Below, piece after piece: positions 55,600 to 63,565 of a stretch of DNA of 64,000 nucleotides. The notes under the pieces are model-generated. The model was not told the DNA's origin and did not search any database. It saw only the letters and a list, made by a program, of their open reading frames with translations. The position numbers and the translations under genes were made by a program. This DNA comes from Xenorhabdus kozodoii. Lineage in GTDB: Bacteria; Pseudomonadota; Gammaproteobacteria; Enterobacterales; Enterobacteriaceae. Location: the NCBI RefSeq assembly GCF_002632875.1, contig NZ_NJCX01000009.1, positions 92,972 to 156,971 on the forward strand, in the 5' to 3' direction. Numbering within the stretch: position 1 is the stretch's first letter; every line of letters starts with the position of its first letter.

Positions 55600-56412
55600 T
55601 TATATTTCGAGTGTAACGGGATCTATCCCTAACTTTTCCATTACTGCCTTAATCTCTTCATTATTTTTCAAATTATCTTCACCGTACTTAGAGATGGCAG
55701 AAGATAAACATTTCTGATCAATGACGTTGCAAGTTTTAAAATCTTCTGTTGCTACAGAAGCAATCTTAACAGAAAGAATGACTTGTTTATCATACTCGCT
55801 TGCTTTACCTGGATTTTTTAAAGCATTATTTACAGATGATACAAATTTATCGGTCAATTCATCTACAGCTTCTGAAACCGGAGTACAATCCCGCACCGTT
55901 GGAGAGCCTATAATGACGCTACTGCCAACGCAGGCATATTTAACTTTCTGGTTTTTATTTAACTCGGCGGCAAGATCTCTATATTTTTTAGAGAAATTGA
56001 CATGTACCTTATTAAACATATCACCTGTTTTTAATGTCACAACAGGAATATCGCTAAAGCTAGAATCTATTGAATCAATAGTGCCAGATAGGATAATTTT
56101 TTTACCTTTGTAGATCTTATCACCTCTGGCTTCATTGCCTGCGTAGACTTTTTGCATTTCTCTGGCTGATACAGCTAAATACTCCGTATCTAGCTGCGAA
56201 CTATCTCCATCAAAGCTGGTTTCCACGTCATCGCGAATTGTGTCCTTGATGCTTTTTAATTCATTTTCGGTCAACTTAATGGCTTTTTTCGATGACGCTG
56301 CCGCAGAGGAATTGTTGTTTGATGATTTACTTTCATCTCCATTTCCTGCAATGAAGCCTATAACGATAATAACAACAAATACTATCCCTACCCATTTCAA
56401 TACGTTTTTCAT
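55600..56412 (-). CDS. Membrane-anchored protein with a tRNA_anti-like OB-fold domain
   Basis: 270 residues. There is one N-terminal transmembrane anchor (WVGIVFVVIIVIGFIAG), a Ser/Asn/Ala linker, then a central region (about 85-180) resembling the tRNA_anti-like OB-fold family: VYAGNEARGDKIYKGKKI, LSGTIDSIDSSFSD, and a cysteine pair near VKYACVG and VRDC. The C-terminal 80 residues are helical with two more cysteines. Proteins of this type are common in accessory regions; the function is unknown. AT-rich, with its own terminator. The topology would place the OB domain in the periplasm. Confidence 0.7.
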   Translation of the reverse strand: MKNVLKWVGIVFVVIIVIGFIAGNGDESKSSNNNSSAAASSKKAIKLTENELKSIKDTIRDDVETSFDGDSSQLDTEYLAVSAREMQKVYAGNEARGDKIYKGKKIILSGTIDSIDSSFSDIPVVTLKTGDMFNKVHVNFSKKYRDLAAELNKNQKVKYACVGSSVIIGSPTVRDCTPVSEAVDELTDKFVSSVNNALKNPGKASEYDKQVILSVKIASVATEDFKTCNVIDQKCLSSAISKYGEDNLKNNEEIKAVMEKLGIDPVTLEI

Positions 56413-56543
56413 TTATATATCCACATACATTAAGTTAATTAATTATTAATTCTGTCTTTAATTATCTAATGTCAAGTTTGTTGGTGTTTTCTGATACAGT
56501 TATTGCGTGATTATTAAGCTCCTTTTTAAGGGGCATTTTGCAA

Positions 56544-56888
56544 TTAACTCGCTGTAGCAGTTTCTTTTTTACTTGCTTTTTTCTTCAAAATCATGGCAAT
56601 AATAATTGCCAATACAAAAAGAACGATATGAAAGCCAACATAGAACCAATAAAGCCCTACGCCATCGCCACCGTCGCTGTGTATTGAGGCAGCCGTTACC
56701 ATAAGGCTTGGTGATAGAAACGCCGTAGAAATGATGTTAATACCAAACGTTACACCAGATAATGTTGGGGTTTTATAAAATGTTATTAGAGCAAGAACAC
56801 TACAAAACATAGCGATAAATACGCCACCAACTGGAATAAAGATAGACAAAGCAGCAAATACAAGAGCAATAATAGATAATGCTTTCAT
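56544..56888 (-). CDS. Small membrane protein, unknown
   Basis: 114 residues with three or four hydrophobic helices (IIALVFAALSIFIPVGGVFI; GVTFGINIISTAFL; FYVGFHIVLFVLAIIIAMIL) and a basic tail KKKASKKETATAS. No family recognised. AT-rich like the gene before it; the two may be cargo of the same island remnant. The start ATG at 56888 has AGGGATG upstream. Confidence 0.6.
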   Translation of the reverse strand: MKALSIIALVFAALSIFIPVGGVFIAMFCSVLALITFYKTPTLSGVTFGINIISTAFLSPSLMVTAASIHSDGGDGVGLYWFYVGFHIVLFVLAIIIAMILKKKASKKETATAS

Positions 56889-58013
56889 TTTTAAACATCC
56901 CTAATTGAGTTGCCAAGATGTTCAGAAGCCGACCACAGAAAGGTTGGGCTGATTCCCCACTACGGGGTATTATATTCACCACCATCTCGGCATTGCTAAA
57001 TTTAAGTTTTATTCATATTCGCTCTATTTAAGCGATATATTTGTGGTAGCGGTTCTGACACCAGCCGCAATAATATTTTTTTATTTCATTCTTGTCAAAA
57101 ACATATAATTAACTATTGGCGGAATAAAATATCTACTAACGTATAATTTGCTCTATTTATCACTATGCCGATATTGATATAAACATATTGAGCTGCTTTT
57201 TCTGGTGAGGGGGTTGTAATATTCTGTTCAACTTTGATATCTCCCTATTTAATTATTGTCTGGTTACTGTTGTTATTAGTTGAGTGAACGCGAATTCAAT
57301 TTTCAAGTACAATGAAAATAACGTAGGGTTCAGCTTGCGTGGCTAATATTTCATCTTGTAAATGAAAAATATTTATGTGTTTATCTGGATCACTGTATAG
57401 CGAAATCATCAAATTCGGTTGCCAATGTAGAGAAGGATACCAATATCGAAGGCTTGACCATGTGTATACCGGCCTGCTAGTTTCTAACCACACAACACTA
57501 TGCCAATCGATAATTAGTAGTCCCTTCATCCTTATGACTAAGGGAATCGACTTATGATACCCAGATCAAAATCTTTCAGTATTAATAGGCCAGATTATTT
57601 CGATTCGTTAAATCGTTCTATACCAATCAATCAAGCAATTTTCGGCAGATTTCGTCGTTTCGGGAACCAAAGACATGGGTATTGACCGATTTTTTTGTAT
57701 CCAAAGCAGGCCAAAACATCCATCGTCATATCAATCGCTTTCTCTTATCGCGTGGAAAAACTGCTTTACTTGTACCGTGTTTACGTATCGGTTTGGTTTG
57801 TTCGCAATATTGGCAAACAACGCCTATCGTGACGGTCATGATGATATCCCTATGCCTTTAAAAAACACATATTATCAAAGTAATACTTTGGAGTTGAGTT
57901 CCGAGATATTGAGTAGGCAGAAGGTAGATTATTAAGAATTATTCGCTTGTTTTTTGGTAAAAATAGGAGGATAAAAAACTATTCATCTTTTTTTGCTTTG
58001 TAAGGAGAAGTAT
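56889..58013. other. 1.1-kb gap with decayed coding fragments
   Basis: No gene I can support. On the minus strand an open stretch ending inside the previous gene contains PRSGESAQPFCGRLL (56889-56985), a motif resembling ash/Icd-like small proteins of satellite phages. A 77-codon minus-strand frame at 57296-57529 (HSVVWLETSRPVYTWSS) looks protein-like but has no ribosome-binding site. On the plus strand, frames at 57554-57700 and 57675-57935 may be parts of one disrupted gene. Read as gene decay, low confidence. Confidence 0.4.
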
Positions 58014-58838
58014 ATGGATAATTCATCGAGTACCACACTGAACTTATCGAAGTATTTCGATATTCTGCGCAAAAGATGTCTTGTCAGCATCTATCTCATA
58101 GCGGGTGGAGGTCAATCAATACAAATAAAATACAAGGAATTAAACCAACTAAGACCCCCCTCTCTAAAAAATGAAGATGATATCTATACTTACGCCAGAC
58201 TAATGAGCATGGGATTTATACGCAGTGATGACGATACAAGTGACAAAAGTAAATATATATTACGGCGGAATAAGCATCTCAATAGTATACCCATAGATAC
58301 ATATCTGAAGGATATTCTCCCTCATCTGTCATATACCTTTGATGAAACTGAGGCGATAAACAAATTTGAGCTTGCCGGATTACTTAGCGCTACATCGCCA
58401 CCACAGGCAGAGGAGGATGTACAACGATCCCCAACTCGAGAATACTATGAAGCAGTGAGAAGTGGTATTGCGCCAGGCCCATCTAATTTACCGCCTCCGC
58501 ATGCTTCAAGCAGAAATGTCAGAGGGCGCCCAGACAGACGCTCACGTAATATTCCCTCTCATGGAGCTGCTCCTCCCTCTTATGGTTCACCACCTGCTTA
58601 CGGCTCGCCACCTGCTTATGGTTCACCACCTGCTTATGGCTCACCACCTTCTTACGGTTCCCCACCTGCTTATAGTGAAGCGCCACCATTATTCTATGAA
58701 TCAATTGCCCAAAATCCAATGGGAAGCAGGGGCGGTATACCGGGATCATCTAATTTACCATCGACTAGTGGCTTAGGTTCTGCAAGTGGCAGAGGCTCTG
58801 CAAGCCTACCTCGTGGTCGAAATAAAGGAAAAAGATAA
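58014..58838 (+). CDS. Unknown protein with six tandem PPxY motifs
   Basis: 274-residue protein without signal peptide or membrane segment; not in a family I know. Residues 1-125 look like a folded domain (SKYFDILRKRCLVSIYLIAG; a possible winged-helix pattern). The remainder is disordered: charged linker, then the hexapeptide YGSPPA/S repeated, giving PPSY or PPAY at 187, 193, 199, 205, 211 and 217, exactly six residues apart, then a Gly/Ser/Arg tail ending GRNKGKR. PPxY is the classic ligand of eukaryotic WW domains (for example NEDD4-type ubiquitin ligases). An effector role is therefore an inference; a structural or surface role is the alternative. AAGGAGAAG is 6 bases before the ATG at 58014. 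It sits beside a prophage att site. Confidence 0.65.
   Translation: MDNSSSTTLNLSKYFDILRKRCLVSIYLIAGGGQSIQIKYKELNQLRPPSLKNEDDIYTYARLMSMGFIRSDDDTSDKSKYILRRNKHLNSIPIDTYLKDILPHLSYTFDETEAINKFELAGLLSATSPPQAEEDVQRSPTREYYEAVRSGIAPGPSNLPPPHASSRNVRGRPDRRSRNIPSHGAAPPSYGSPPAYGSPPAYGSPPAYGSPPSYGSPPAYSEAPPLFYESIAQNPMGSRGGIPGSSNLPSTSGLGSASGRGSASLPRGRNKGKR
58576..58674 (+). repeat. 18-bp tandem repeat encoding YGSPPA
   Basis: Five to six units of TATGGTTCACCACCTGCT and close variants in frame within the PPxY protein. Codon-level differences between units suggest the peptide sequence is being kept while the DNA drifts. Confidence 0.85.
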
Positions 58839-58845
58839 AGACCAG

Positions 58846-58871
58846 CCACCTCCTGATTGTCTGGGAGGTGG
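58846..58871 (+). terminator. Terminator of the PPxY-protein gene
   Basis: CCACCTCC / GGAGGTGG stem with a 10-base loop, followed by TTTAATCTTATTT; 7 bases after the stop. Confidence 0.65.
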
Positions 58872-58886
58872 TTTAATCTTATTTAT

Positions 58887-58929
58887 ATTAGGGGCTGTTG
58901 ATGACCTTAAAACATCAACAGCCCCTAAT
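58887..58929 (+). terminator. Second, very strong hairpin
   Basis: Perfect 17-bp stem ATTAGGGGCTGTTGATG / CATCAACAGCCCCTAAT with a 9-base loop, then CTCGAGGTTTTTTG. Works as a terminator in the plus direction; the near-perfect symmetry is unusual. Confidence 0.55.
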
Positions 58930-59065
58930 CTCGAGGTTTTTTGTGCCTTAACACTTCTCGCTTTGTACAAGAATTAAATTCACCAGTTATACTTTCTATT
59001 ACTTTGTAAGGGTATCCTTGGTAAAGAAAAAGGCTTACGAAATTAACGTAAGCCTTTGATAAATC

Positions 59066-59112
59066 TGGTGGGTCGTGGGAGGCTCGAACTCCCGACCAAT
59101 TGATTAAGAGTC
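59066..59112 (-). tRNA. Displaced 3' fragment of tRNA-Lys(CUU): prophage attachment site
   Basis: On the minus strand: GACTCTTAATCAATTGGTCG, then the T-arm GGGAGTTCGAGCCTCCC, then ACGACCCACCA. This is the anticodon loop (CTT), T-arm, acceptor 3' half and CCA of tRNA-Lys. Upstream sequence does not continue into a D-arm or 5' acceptor strand, so it is not a functional gene. It is what remains on the far side when an integrase inserts at the 3' end of a tRNA gene. An intact tRNA-Lys is expected at the other prophage end, right of the window. Confidence 0.85.
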
Positions 59113-59151
59113 CGATAAATACCCCAGTAAAATCAGTAATTTATATATTTA

Positions 59152-60222
59152 TCAAAGGCTTATGCAGCGATAGCTATCGATTGTTGTCGAGGGTTGGGGA
59201 TCTCTGCCGCCATTTTTTAACTGCACTAACGGATTGTATATCAAGGCATCATTTAAGTGATCTGGGGCAAAATGTGCATACCTCATGGTCATCTTGATAT
59301 CGGTGTGACCCAGTATCCTTTGTAAGACAAGAATATTACCTCCGCTCATCATAAAGTGTGATGCGAACGTGTGGCGCATTACGTGTGATGACTGGCGATG
59401 TGGCAACTCTATACCTGCACGCTTAATTGCAGCACGGAATGCCGAATAGCAAGGCGTGAATAATCGGCCTTTCTTCTTCGGTATCTCATCGTAAAGCTCT
59501 GGCGTGATCGGAACAGTCCGGTTGCGTTTGCCTTTTGTTTTGGTGAACGTGATTTTATAAGGTGTGACTTGTGAGTCTGTTAACTCTTCCGCCTCAGACC
59601 ACCTTGCCCCTGTTGATAAAGCTATCTTGACGATAATCAGCAAATCTTTAGCTCTGCTTTTGGTGCAAGATTCTAATAACGTTACAATCTGTTCATTAGT
59701 CAGAAATGCCATTTCTGATTCATCAGTACGGAACGCTCGGACATTCTTTAGCGGGTTATCTTCTTTCCATTCACCGAGCCTACTAAGCTCATTAAACATA
59801 GCTCGGAAATAAGATAGCTCTAGGTTAGTTGTGCGAGGGGCAACCGATTTAACTCTGTCAGCACGGGTTATTTCTCCGCTTAACCTTTTTTCGCGGTAAA
59901 CAGAAAATAACTTAGCATCGAATTCAGTTGCTAAAGGTTCACCCATTGCCTGACAACCAAAAAGCATCATCTGCTTACGGCTTTCACCGTCGTTCAGCGT
60001 TATACCATGTGCCCGATACCAGATATCAACCAGTTCAGAAAGAAAGAGTTTATCTTGCTTCTCTCCAAGCCAGGGCTTATCTGTGGTTTCATCTAAGATA
60101 TGGCGTTCGTAGGCTGTGGCTTCGCCTTTGGTGGCAAACTGTTTGCGGATTCTGCGCCCGTTCCTGCCGTTGGGATAAAGTTCAACTAGCCATTTGCCGT
60201 TAGATTGTTTCTTTATTGCCAT
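59152..60222 (-). CDS. int: Prophage tyrosine integrase (P2/186 type)
   Basis: 356-residue site-specific recombinase. The N-terminal arm-binding part (NGKWLVELYPNGRNGRRIRK) is followed by a SAM-like core-binding domain and the catalytic domain, with Arg207 (STGARWSEAEEL), His280/Arg283 (SHVMRHTFASHF), His306 (LGHTDIKMTMRYAH) and nucleophile Tyr315. Placement 40 bp from a tRNA fragment confirms its role. The C-terminal codons overlap a motif shared with the phage operator (59173-59183). Confidence 0.94.
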   Translation of the reverse strand: MAIKKQSNGKWLVELYPNGRNGRRIRKQFATKGEATAYERHILDETTDKPWLGEKQDKLFLSELVDIWYRAHGITLNDGESRKQMMLFGCQAMGEPLATEFDAKLFSVYREKRLSGEITRADRVKSVAPRTTNLELSYFRAMFNELSRLGEWKEDNPLKNVRAFRTDESEMAFLTNEQIVTLLESCTKSRAKDLLIIVKIALSTGARWSEAEELTDSQVTPYKITFTKTKGKRNRTVPITPELYDEIPKKKGRLFTPCYSAFRAAIKRAGIELPHRQSSHVMRHTFASHFMMSGGNILVLQRILGHTDIKMTMRYAHFAPDHLNDALIYNPLVQLKNGGRDPQPSTTIDSYRCISL

Positions 60223-60225
60223 TTG

Positions 60226-61182
60226 TTATTTGATGCCAGCTACGTTAGTTAACCAATCATGAAAATAATATTTTCTATGACCTTCAGATGAAATCATTGT
60301 CTGGATTTTTCCAACAGCAAATGTTCTGTATTCGTTGCGCAAGTGACAATAACCAGAAATATATTCATTGCCGTAACCATTCTTTAGGTATTTATCTATA
60401 TCTACAGTGCGGCGGCTCTTTCCTGAGCCAGATAAATATGTAAAGGTTGATGAGATGGCTTCAAAATTATTGATTAATTTTATCTCAGTAGCATTTTTCC
60501 TGATGAGTTTCGCATAATCGAAAACCTCAGAGAGATTTAATTTTAATACCTTTCTGCAAAGCTCTACAAAGTTATATCTGGTTGAACCAACTGTAATTAC
60601 TGAAAAAATCTCTTTCTCTTTTATTTGAGTAATTTCACCAGTATCAGTGTTAGTGATATCAAGATAAAATTCGCCATCTTCTCGAATAGTCAGTTTAGTG
60701 AAGATACCGAGAATTTTTTGAGTTTCCCCAATCATTCTTAATGAAGCTGGCTTGGTGGTTCCTTCCCAAATGAGGGCTTCGCCATTTTGCATGCAGTAAG
60801 TTTCATCTTTAACTTCTTGATTTTTATTTTTTTCTTGATGATTAATAGTTTCAGTATTGCCAGTTGTATTGTGTTTGGTTGATTCATCAATATTGAGTTC
60901 TTTTTTGGTATTCTCAAACTCGGCGCTAATTCTGTCAGTTATAGAAGAAGTTCTATCAAATAAAGGCGTAGTGCTGCTTTTTGCTTTTTTACGTGGTATC
61001 CAAACCCAACGATAGGATAAGTAGCAGAAGATTGAAGCAGTAATGAATAATAAAGTTTTAACAAACGTTTTGTTTGCAGGGATAGTTTTGGAATGGAAAT
61101 CTATCCCAGTAATAAAAAATAGAGCTAAGAAAATTAGTAAAGAAAATTTTACTATTGTTAATATAAAGTTTATAACTTTCAC
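60226..61182 (-). CDS. Prophage membrane protein with WYL-like C-terminal domain
   Basis: 318 residues. Two N-terminal transmembrane helices (INFILTIVKFSLLIFLALFF; LLFITASIFCYLSYRWVW), a charged disordered linker rich in T/N/K (about 75-130), a helical middle, and a C-terminus GYCHLRNEYRTFAVGKIQTM that resembles WYL-domain ligand-binding ends. It lies between integrase and repressor on the lysogenic strand, where P2-like phages often keep lysogenic-conversion or superinfection genes. It is 2 bp from the repressor gene and 3 bp from int, so is likely expressed in the lysogen. The function is unknown; anti-phage activity is a hypothesis. Confidence 0.65.
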   Translation of the reverse strand: MKVINFILTIVKFSLLIFLALFFITGIDFHSKTIPANKTFVKTLLFITASIFCYLSYRWVWIPRKKAKSSTTPLFDRTSSITDRISAEFENTKKELNIDESTKHNTTGNTETINHQEKNKNQEVKDETYCMQNGEALIWEGTTKPASLRMIGETQKILGIFTKLTIREDGEFYLDITNTDTGEITQIKEKEIFSVITVGSTRYNFVELCRKVLKLNLSEVFDYAKLIRKNATEIKLINNFEAISSTFTYLSGSGKSRRTVDIDKYLKNGYGNEYISGYCHLRNEYRTFAVGKIQTMISSEGHRKYYFHDWLTNVAGIK

Positions 61183-61183
61183 T

Positions 61184-61771
61184 TCAATAATCCTTTATTA
61201 CTTTGATTACACGACCAATAACTGTTATATCACTTAGGTCACAGTCAAATGCCATTCCTACACCAGAAACACGAACACGTTTAACTGGAATTCTAGTTAA
61301 CTCGCGGATACTGGTTTTACTTTCAATCTCAACTAACCATGTGCCGTCATAAACATCAACAAATTTGCGGTCGATAATGTAATGGATTTTATTATCTAAA
61401 ACACAAATAGGATCGGATGGTAGCGGAATACCAGCTGTAAACACCACCTTATCGAACATCACGTAACCAGACTGATATAGTTTTCCATCTATCAGCTTAT
61501 GATTTTGAAATTTCATGATGTCTAGTTGCTCGTTTGCAAACATCTTTCCTTGACCAGTTGCTAACCACTCAAGGGTAGCACCAGTTTCTGCCATGCAACG
61601 AACGACCATATCAGCAGGAAAAATATTCCGTTTATATCTTCCGGCTAAGCTGCTCGATGCCATATCAAAATGCTGAGCAAGCGTAATTTTGGATGTAAAG
61701 CCATAGGCTTCGATTATGCGATCTAGTACAGGGGCGCTGTCCCCGGTCATATCAATATCTAATAAGGTCAT
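61184..61771 (-). CDS. Prophage CI-type repressor (186-like)
   Basis: 195-residue lysogeny repressor. The N-terminal domain LDRIIEAYGFTSKITLAQHF is followed by DMASSSLAGRYKRN and ETGATLEWLATGQGKMF, close to phage 186 CI. The C-terminal domain contains DGTWLVEIESKTSIRELTRI. Type of repressor without a visible Ser-Lys protease pair that I can assign. No strong ribosome-binding site is seen before the ATG at 61771; an in-frame ATG at 61750 is possible. Divergent from the apl/cox-like gene. Confidence 0.88.
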   Translation of the reverse strand: MTLLDIDMTGDSAPVLDRIIEAYGFTSKITLAQHFDMASSSLAGRYKRNIFPADMVVRCMAETGATLEWLATGQGKMFANEQLDIMKFQNHKLIDGKLYQSGYVMFDKVVFTAGIPLPSDPICVLDNKIHYIIDRKFVDVYDGTWLVEIESKTSIRELTRIPVKRVRVSGVGMAFDCDLSDITVIGRVIKVIKDY

Positions 61772-61810
61772 AGTGAATTAGAGATTTGTCGTAAAAAGCG
61801 AATAACTATG

Positions 61811-61837
61811 TTGACGTGTAGTTTTTTACGATATAAT
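61811..61837 (+). promoter_or_regulatory. Candidate early lytic promoter
   Basis: TTGACG, 15-base spacer, TATAAT. The hexamers are good but the spacer is short. It reads towards the Apl/Cox-like and CII-like genes in the repressor-early gap. Confidence 0.5.
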
Positions 61838-61872
61838 CTTAGCCTCAGTTTTGTGAAAAGCTATTATTCGTC

Positions 61873-61900
61873 AGCAATCGATAGCAACCGATAGCAATCG
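61873..61900 (+). promoter_or_regulatory. Direct repeats in the phage switch region (likely Apl/Cox operators)
   Basis: AGCAATCGAT, AGCAACCGAT, AGCAATCG: three units repeated every 10 bp, one helical turn. Phage 186 Apl binds evenly spaced direct repeats between its divergent promoters and at att. CAATCGATAGC from this array recurs exactly, inverted, at 59173-59183 beside the att site. Confidence 0.65.
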
Positions 61901-61929
61901 TTTTAAAGTTAACTAATGGAGTTTGCCTT

Positions 61930-62154
61930 ATGCGTCCTAATATTTCAATTAACTTCCCCACACCATACCTTCCAATAAAAGAGTATTGCCGTCTTCACAA
62001 TCTAGCCTTAAGCACAGCACGTGACATGGTTCGTGATGGTCGTTTACCAATCCGTAAGAAAGCCTGTGCTAATGAGAATGTGGAAATCAACATGGTTGCA
62101 TTGACGCTACAAGCAATAGCTGATTGTCATATTCCAGTTTCACTTAACGCGTAA
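61930..62154 (+). CDS. Apl/Cox-like excisionase and repressor
   Basis: 74 residues, with a helix-turn-helix of the excisionase type (YLPIKEYCRLHNLALSTARD, then MVRDGRLPIRKKA). First gene of the lytic strand opposite the CI repressor, where 186 has apl and P2 has cox. TGGAG lies 8 bases before the ATG. Predicted to bind the 10-bp direct repeats just upstream and the att region. Confidence 0.8.
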   Translation: MRPNISINFPTPYLPIKEYCRLHNLALSTARDMVRDGRLPIRKKACANENVEINMVALTLQAIADCHIPVSLNA

Positions 62155-62191
62155 CACGAGTGAAGCATTTCGCTTTTGGAGAATTAAAGCA

Positions 62192-62701
62192 ATGTTTGAC
62201 TATCAAGTATCCAAACAATCCCACTTTGATAATGCGTGTCGTGCGTTCTCCAATGCGCATAAAGGTAGCTTAGTACAAATTGCCGAAAGCATCGGCATGA
62301 CGCCACAAATGCTACGCAACAAGCTGAACCCTGAGCAACCTCACATGCTGACTTGTGTTGACTTAATGAAGTTAACCGATGCAACAGAAGACGCTTCCAT
62401 TTTGGATGGTCTGCTGGAGCAATTACAGTGTCAGCCATCAGTGCCGGTGAATGAAGTGTGTGATGCCAACATGCCAAGTTACTTGTTAGGAGCTACGGCA
62501 GAAGTGGGAAAGCTGGCAAGTGAGGCTGTTTCGGGTGAGCATTTTAGCCAGACCCGTATAGCGGAGTTTAAGAAGACGGTTAATAACGCAGTGCGGTTAT
62601 TAACGCTGGCGGGTGTGACGATTTCATCACGATTGCACTCAAACCCGGCGCTGAGTTCCGCAATGGATGCAATGACAGGCATGGGCGCATCCTTGGTCTA
62701 A
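62192..62701 (+). CDS. Phage regulatory protein CII-like (186 CII / CP76 family)
   Basis: 169-residue early regulator. It starts MFDYQVSKQSHFDNACRAFS, has a helix-turn-helix (SLVQIAESIGMTPQMLRNKL), and a helical C-terminal half. In 186, CII activates establishment of lysogeny; I infer the same role from order and similarity. GGAG precedes the ATG. Confidence 0.82.
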   Translation: MFDYQVSKQSHFDNACRAFSNAHKGSLVQIAESIGMTPQMLRNKLNPEQPHMLTCVDLMKLTDATEDASILDGLLEQLQCQPSVPVNEVCDANMPSYLLGATAEVGKLASEAVSGEHFSQTRIAEFKKTVNNAVRLLTLAGVTISSRLHSNPALSSAMDAMTGMGASLV

Positions 62702-62716
62702 GATGAGGTGAAGTAA

Positions 62717-63067
62717 ATGAACACGGAATACCAATTTGAATCAACAGAACAACGGGCTTTTAAATTGCCGATTGAATCGCGGGTTAATGGATTAAATCAA
62801 CTGGCTAAAATCAGAGCGCAGGTATTTAAGTCCGGTAATGAACAACTGGCTATCTTTATTGATGACATGCGTGATAAACGTAATCCTCAATATGCGGATA
62901 ATAAACGCCTGCTATCGGCTATTTTTTATCTTGCACGGATAGGAACAGACAGGCATGGACTGGAATTATGTCAGTTTACCCCTGAAGAGCGAGTGAGTTT
63001 AATTAAAGCTGTTAATTTAATTAAAGCGGCAAGTGGCATATTGCCTAAGTTATCGCTCTCTAATTAA
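62717..63067 (+). CDS. Small prophage protein (probably DUF5347)
   Basis: 116 residues, helical, soluble: RVNGLNQLAKIRAQVFKSGN, FIDDMRDKRNPQYADNKRLL, LSAIFYLARIGTDRHGLEL. It resembles the DUF5347 family found at this place in P2-like phages; identification from memory. Function unknown. It starts 15 bp after the CII-like gene. Confidence 0.7.
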   Translation: MNTEYQFESTEQRAFKLPIESRVNGLNQLAKIRAQVFKSGNEQLAIFIDDMRDKRNPQYADNKRLLSAIFYLARIGTDRHGLELCQFTPEERVSLIKAVNLIKAASGILPKLSLSN

Positions 63068-63146
63068 ATAATAACAATCACCGATTTAATTTTAATGGCG
63101 TCAACACGTCAGGGATTCTTTTTATCTAAAAACAGGAAAATAACAA

Positions 63147-63350
63147 ATGGGAAATAAAGATATTGAACAATTAATAAAGCAGGTACGGGAGGATGAGCGC
63201 AAGCATTATGCCGATTTGTTTTCATCCCGTTTAGACAGATTATCCGCACATGTTTTGAAAAACAAAATGGAATACTCGGTAAGTTCTGCCCTGCTGAAAA
63301 GCGAATCGGAGAGCATCAACCGCCAGGCGCAGGAATGGAACTATGTTTGA
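63147..63350 (+). CDS. Small prophage protein (probably DUF2732)
   Basis: 67 residues, helical and charged (LIKQVREDERKHYADLFSSR; SALLKSESESINRQAQE). Matches my recollection of DUF2732 proteins just before the TraR/DksA-type gene in P2-like phages. ACAGGAAAATAAC precedes the ATG. It overlaps the next gene by 8 bases. Confidence 0.68.
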   Translation: MGNKDIEQLIKQVREDERKHYADLFSSRLDRLSAHVLKNKMEYSVSSALLKSESESINRQAQEWNYV

Positions 63351-63564
63351 TGTTATCGACCGTGCTTGCCAACACGCTGACGAAGTGCTGGAACGCCGTA
63401 TAGCCGCCCATGTTAACCGCTCGGTCGGGGTTTCCGTGTTTGCGTGTGAAGACTGCGGTGAGGCTATTCCTGCACTGCGCCGTACTCAGGCAATGGGTTG
63501 TTCCCGCTGTGTGGATTGTCAGGCTGATTTTGAATTAATTAAAAAACATAACCGGGATATATGA
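63343..63564 (+). CDS. TraR/DksA-type zinc-finger protein of prophage
   Basis: 73 residues with a four-cysteine zinc finger (FACEDCGEAIP and MGCSRCVDCQADFE). Short TraR/DksA homologues bind RNA polymerase and act without ppGpp. Here a phage-borne regulator of host transcription is likely. Coupled to the genes on both sides. Confidence 0.85.
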   Translation: MFDVIDRACQHADEVLERRIAAHVNRSVGVSVFACEDCGEAIPALRRTQAMGCSRCVDCQADFELIKKHNRDI

Positions 63565-63565
63565 G

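Larger units (their letters stand above)
58839..59065. other. Hairpin-rich spacer up to the att site
   Basis: Contains no gene; holds three hairpins, listed separately or nearby: 58846-58871, 58887-58929 and 59029-59057 (AAAGGCTTACG / CGTAAGCCTTT). It is the chromosomal side of the prophage junction. Confidence 0.6.

Noticed and set aside
57296..57529. 77-codon minus-strand frame in the 1.1-kb gap
   Set aside because: Looks protein-like in places but lacks a ribosome-binding site and known relatives; kept only as a possible fragment.
58576..58674. Regular short DNA repeats, possibly a CRISPR
   Set aside because: Repeats are contiguous, 18 bp, in frame and without spacers; they encode YGSPPA.
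59066..59112. Functional tRNA-Lys gene
   Set aside because: Only the 3' part is present; no D-arm or 5' acceptor strand can be found upstream on the minus strand.
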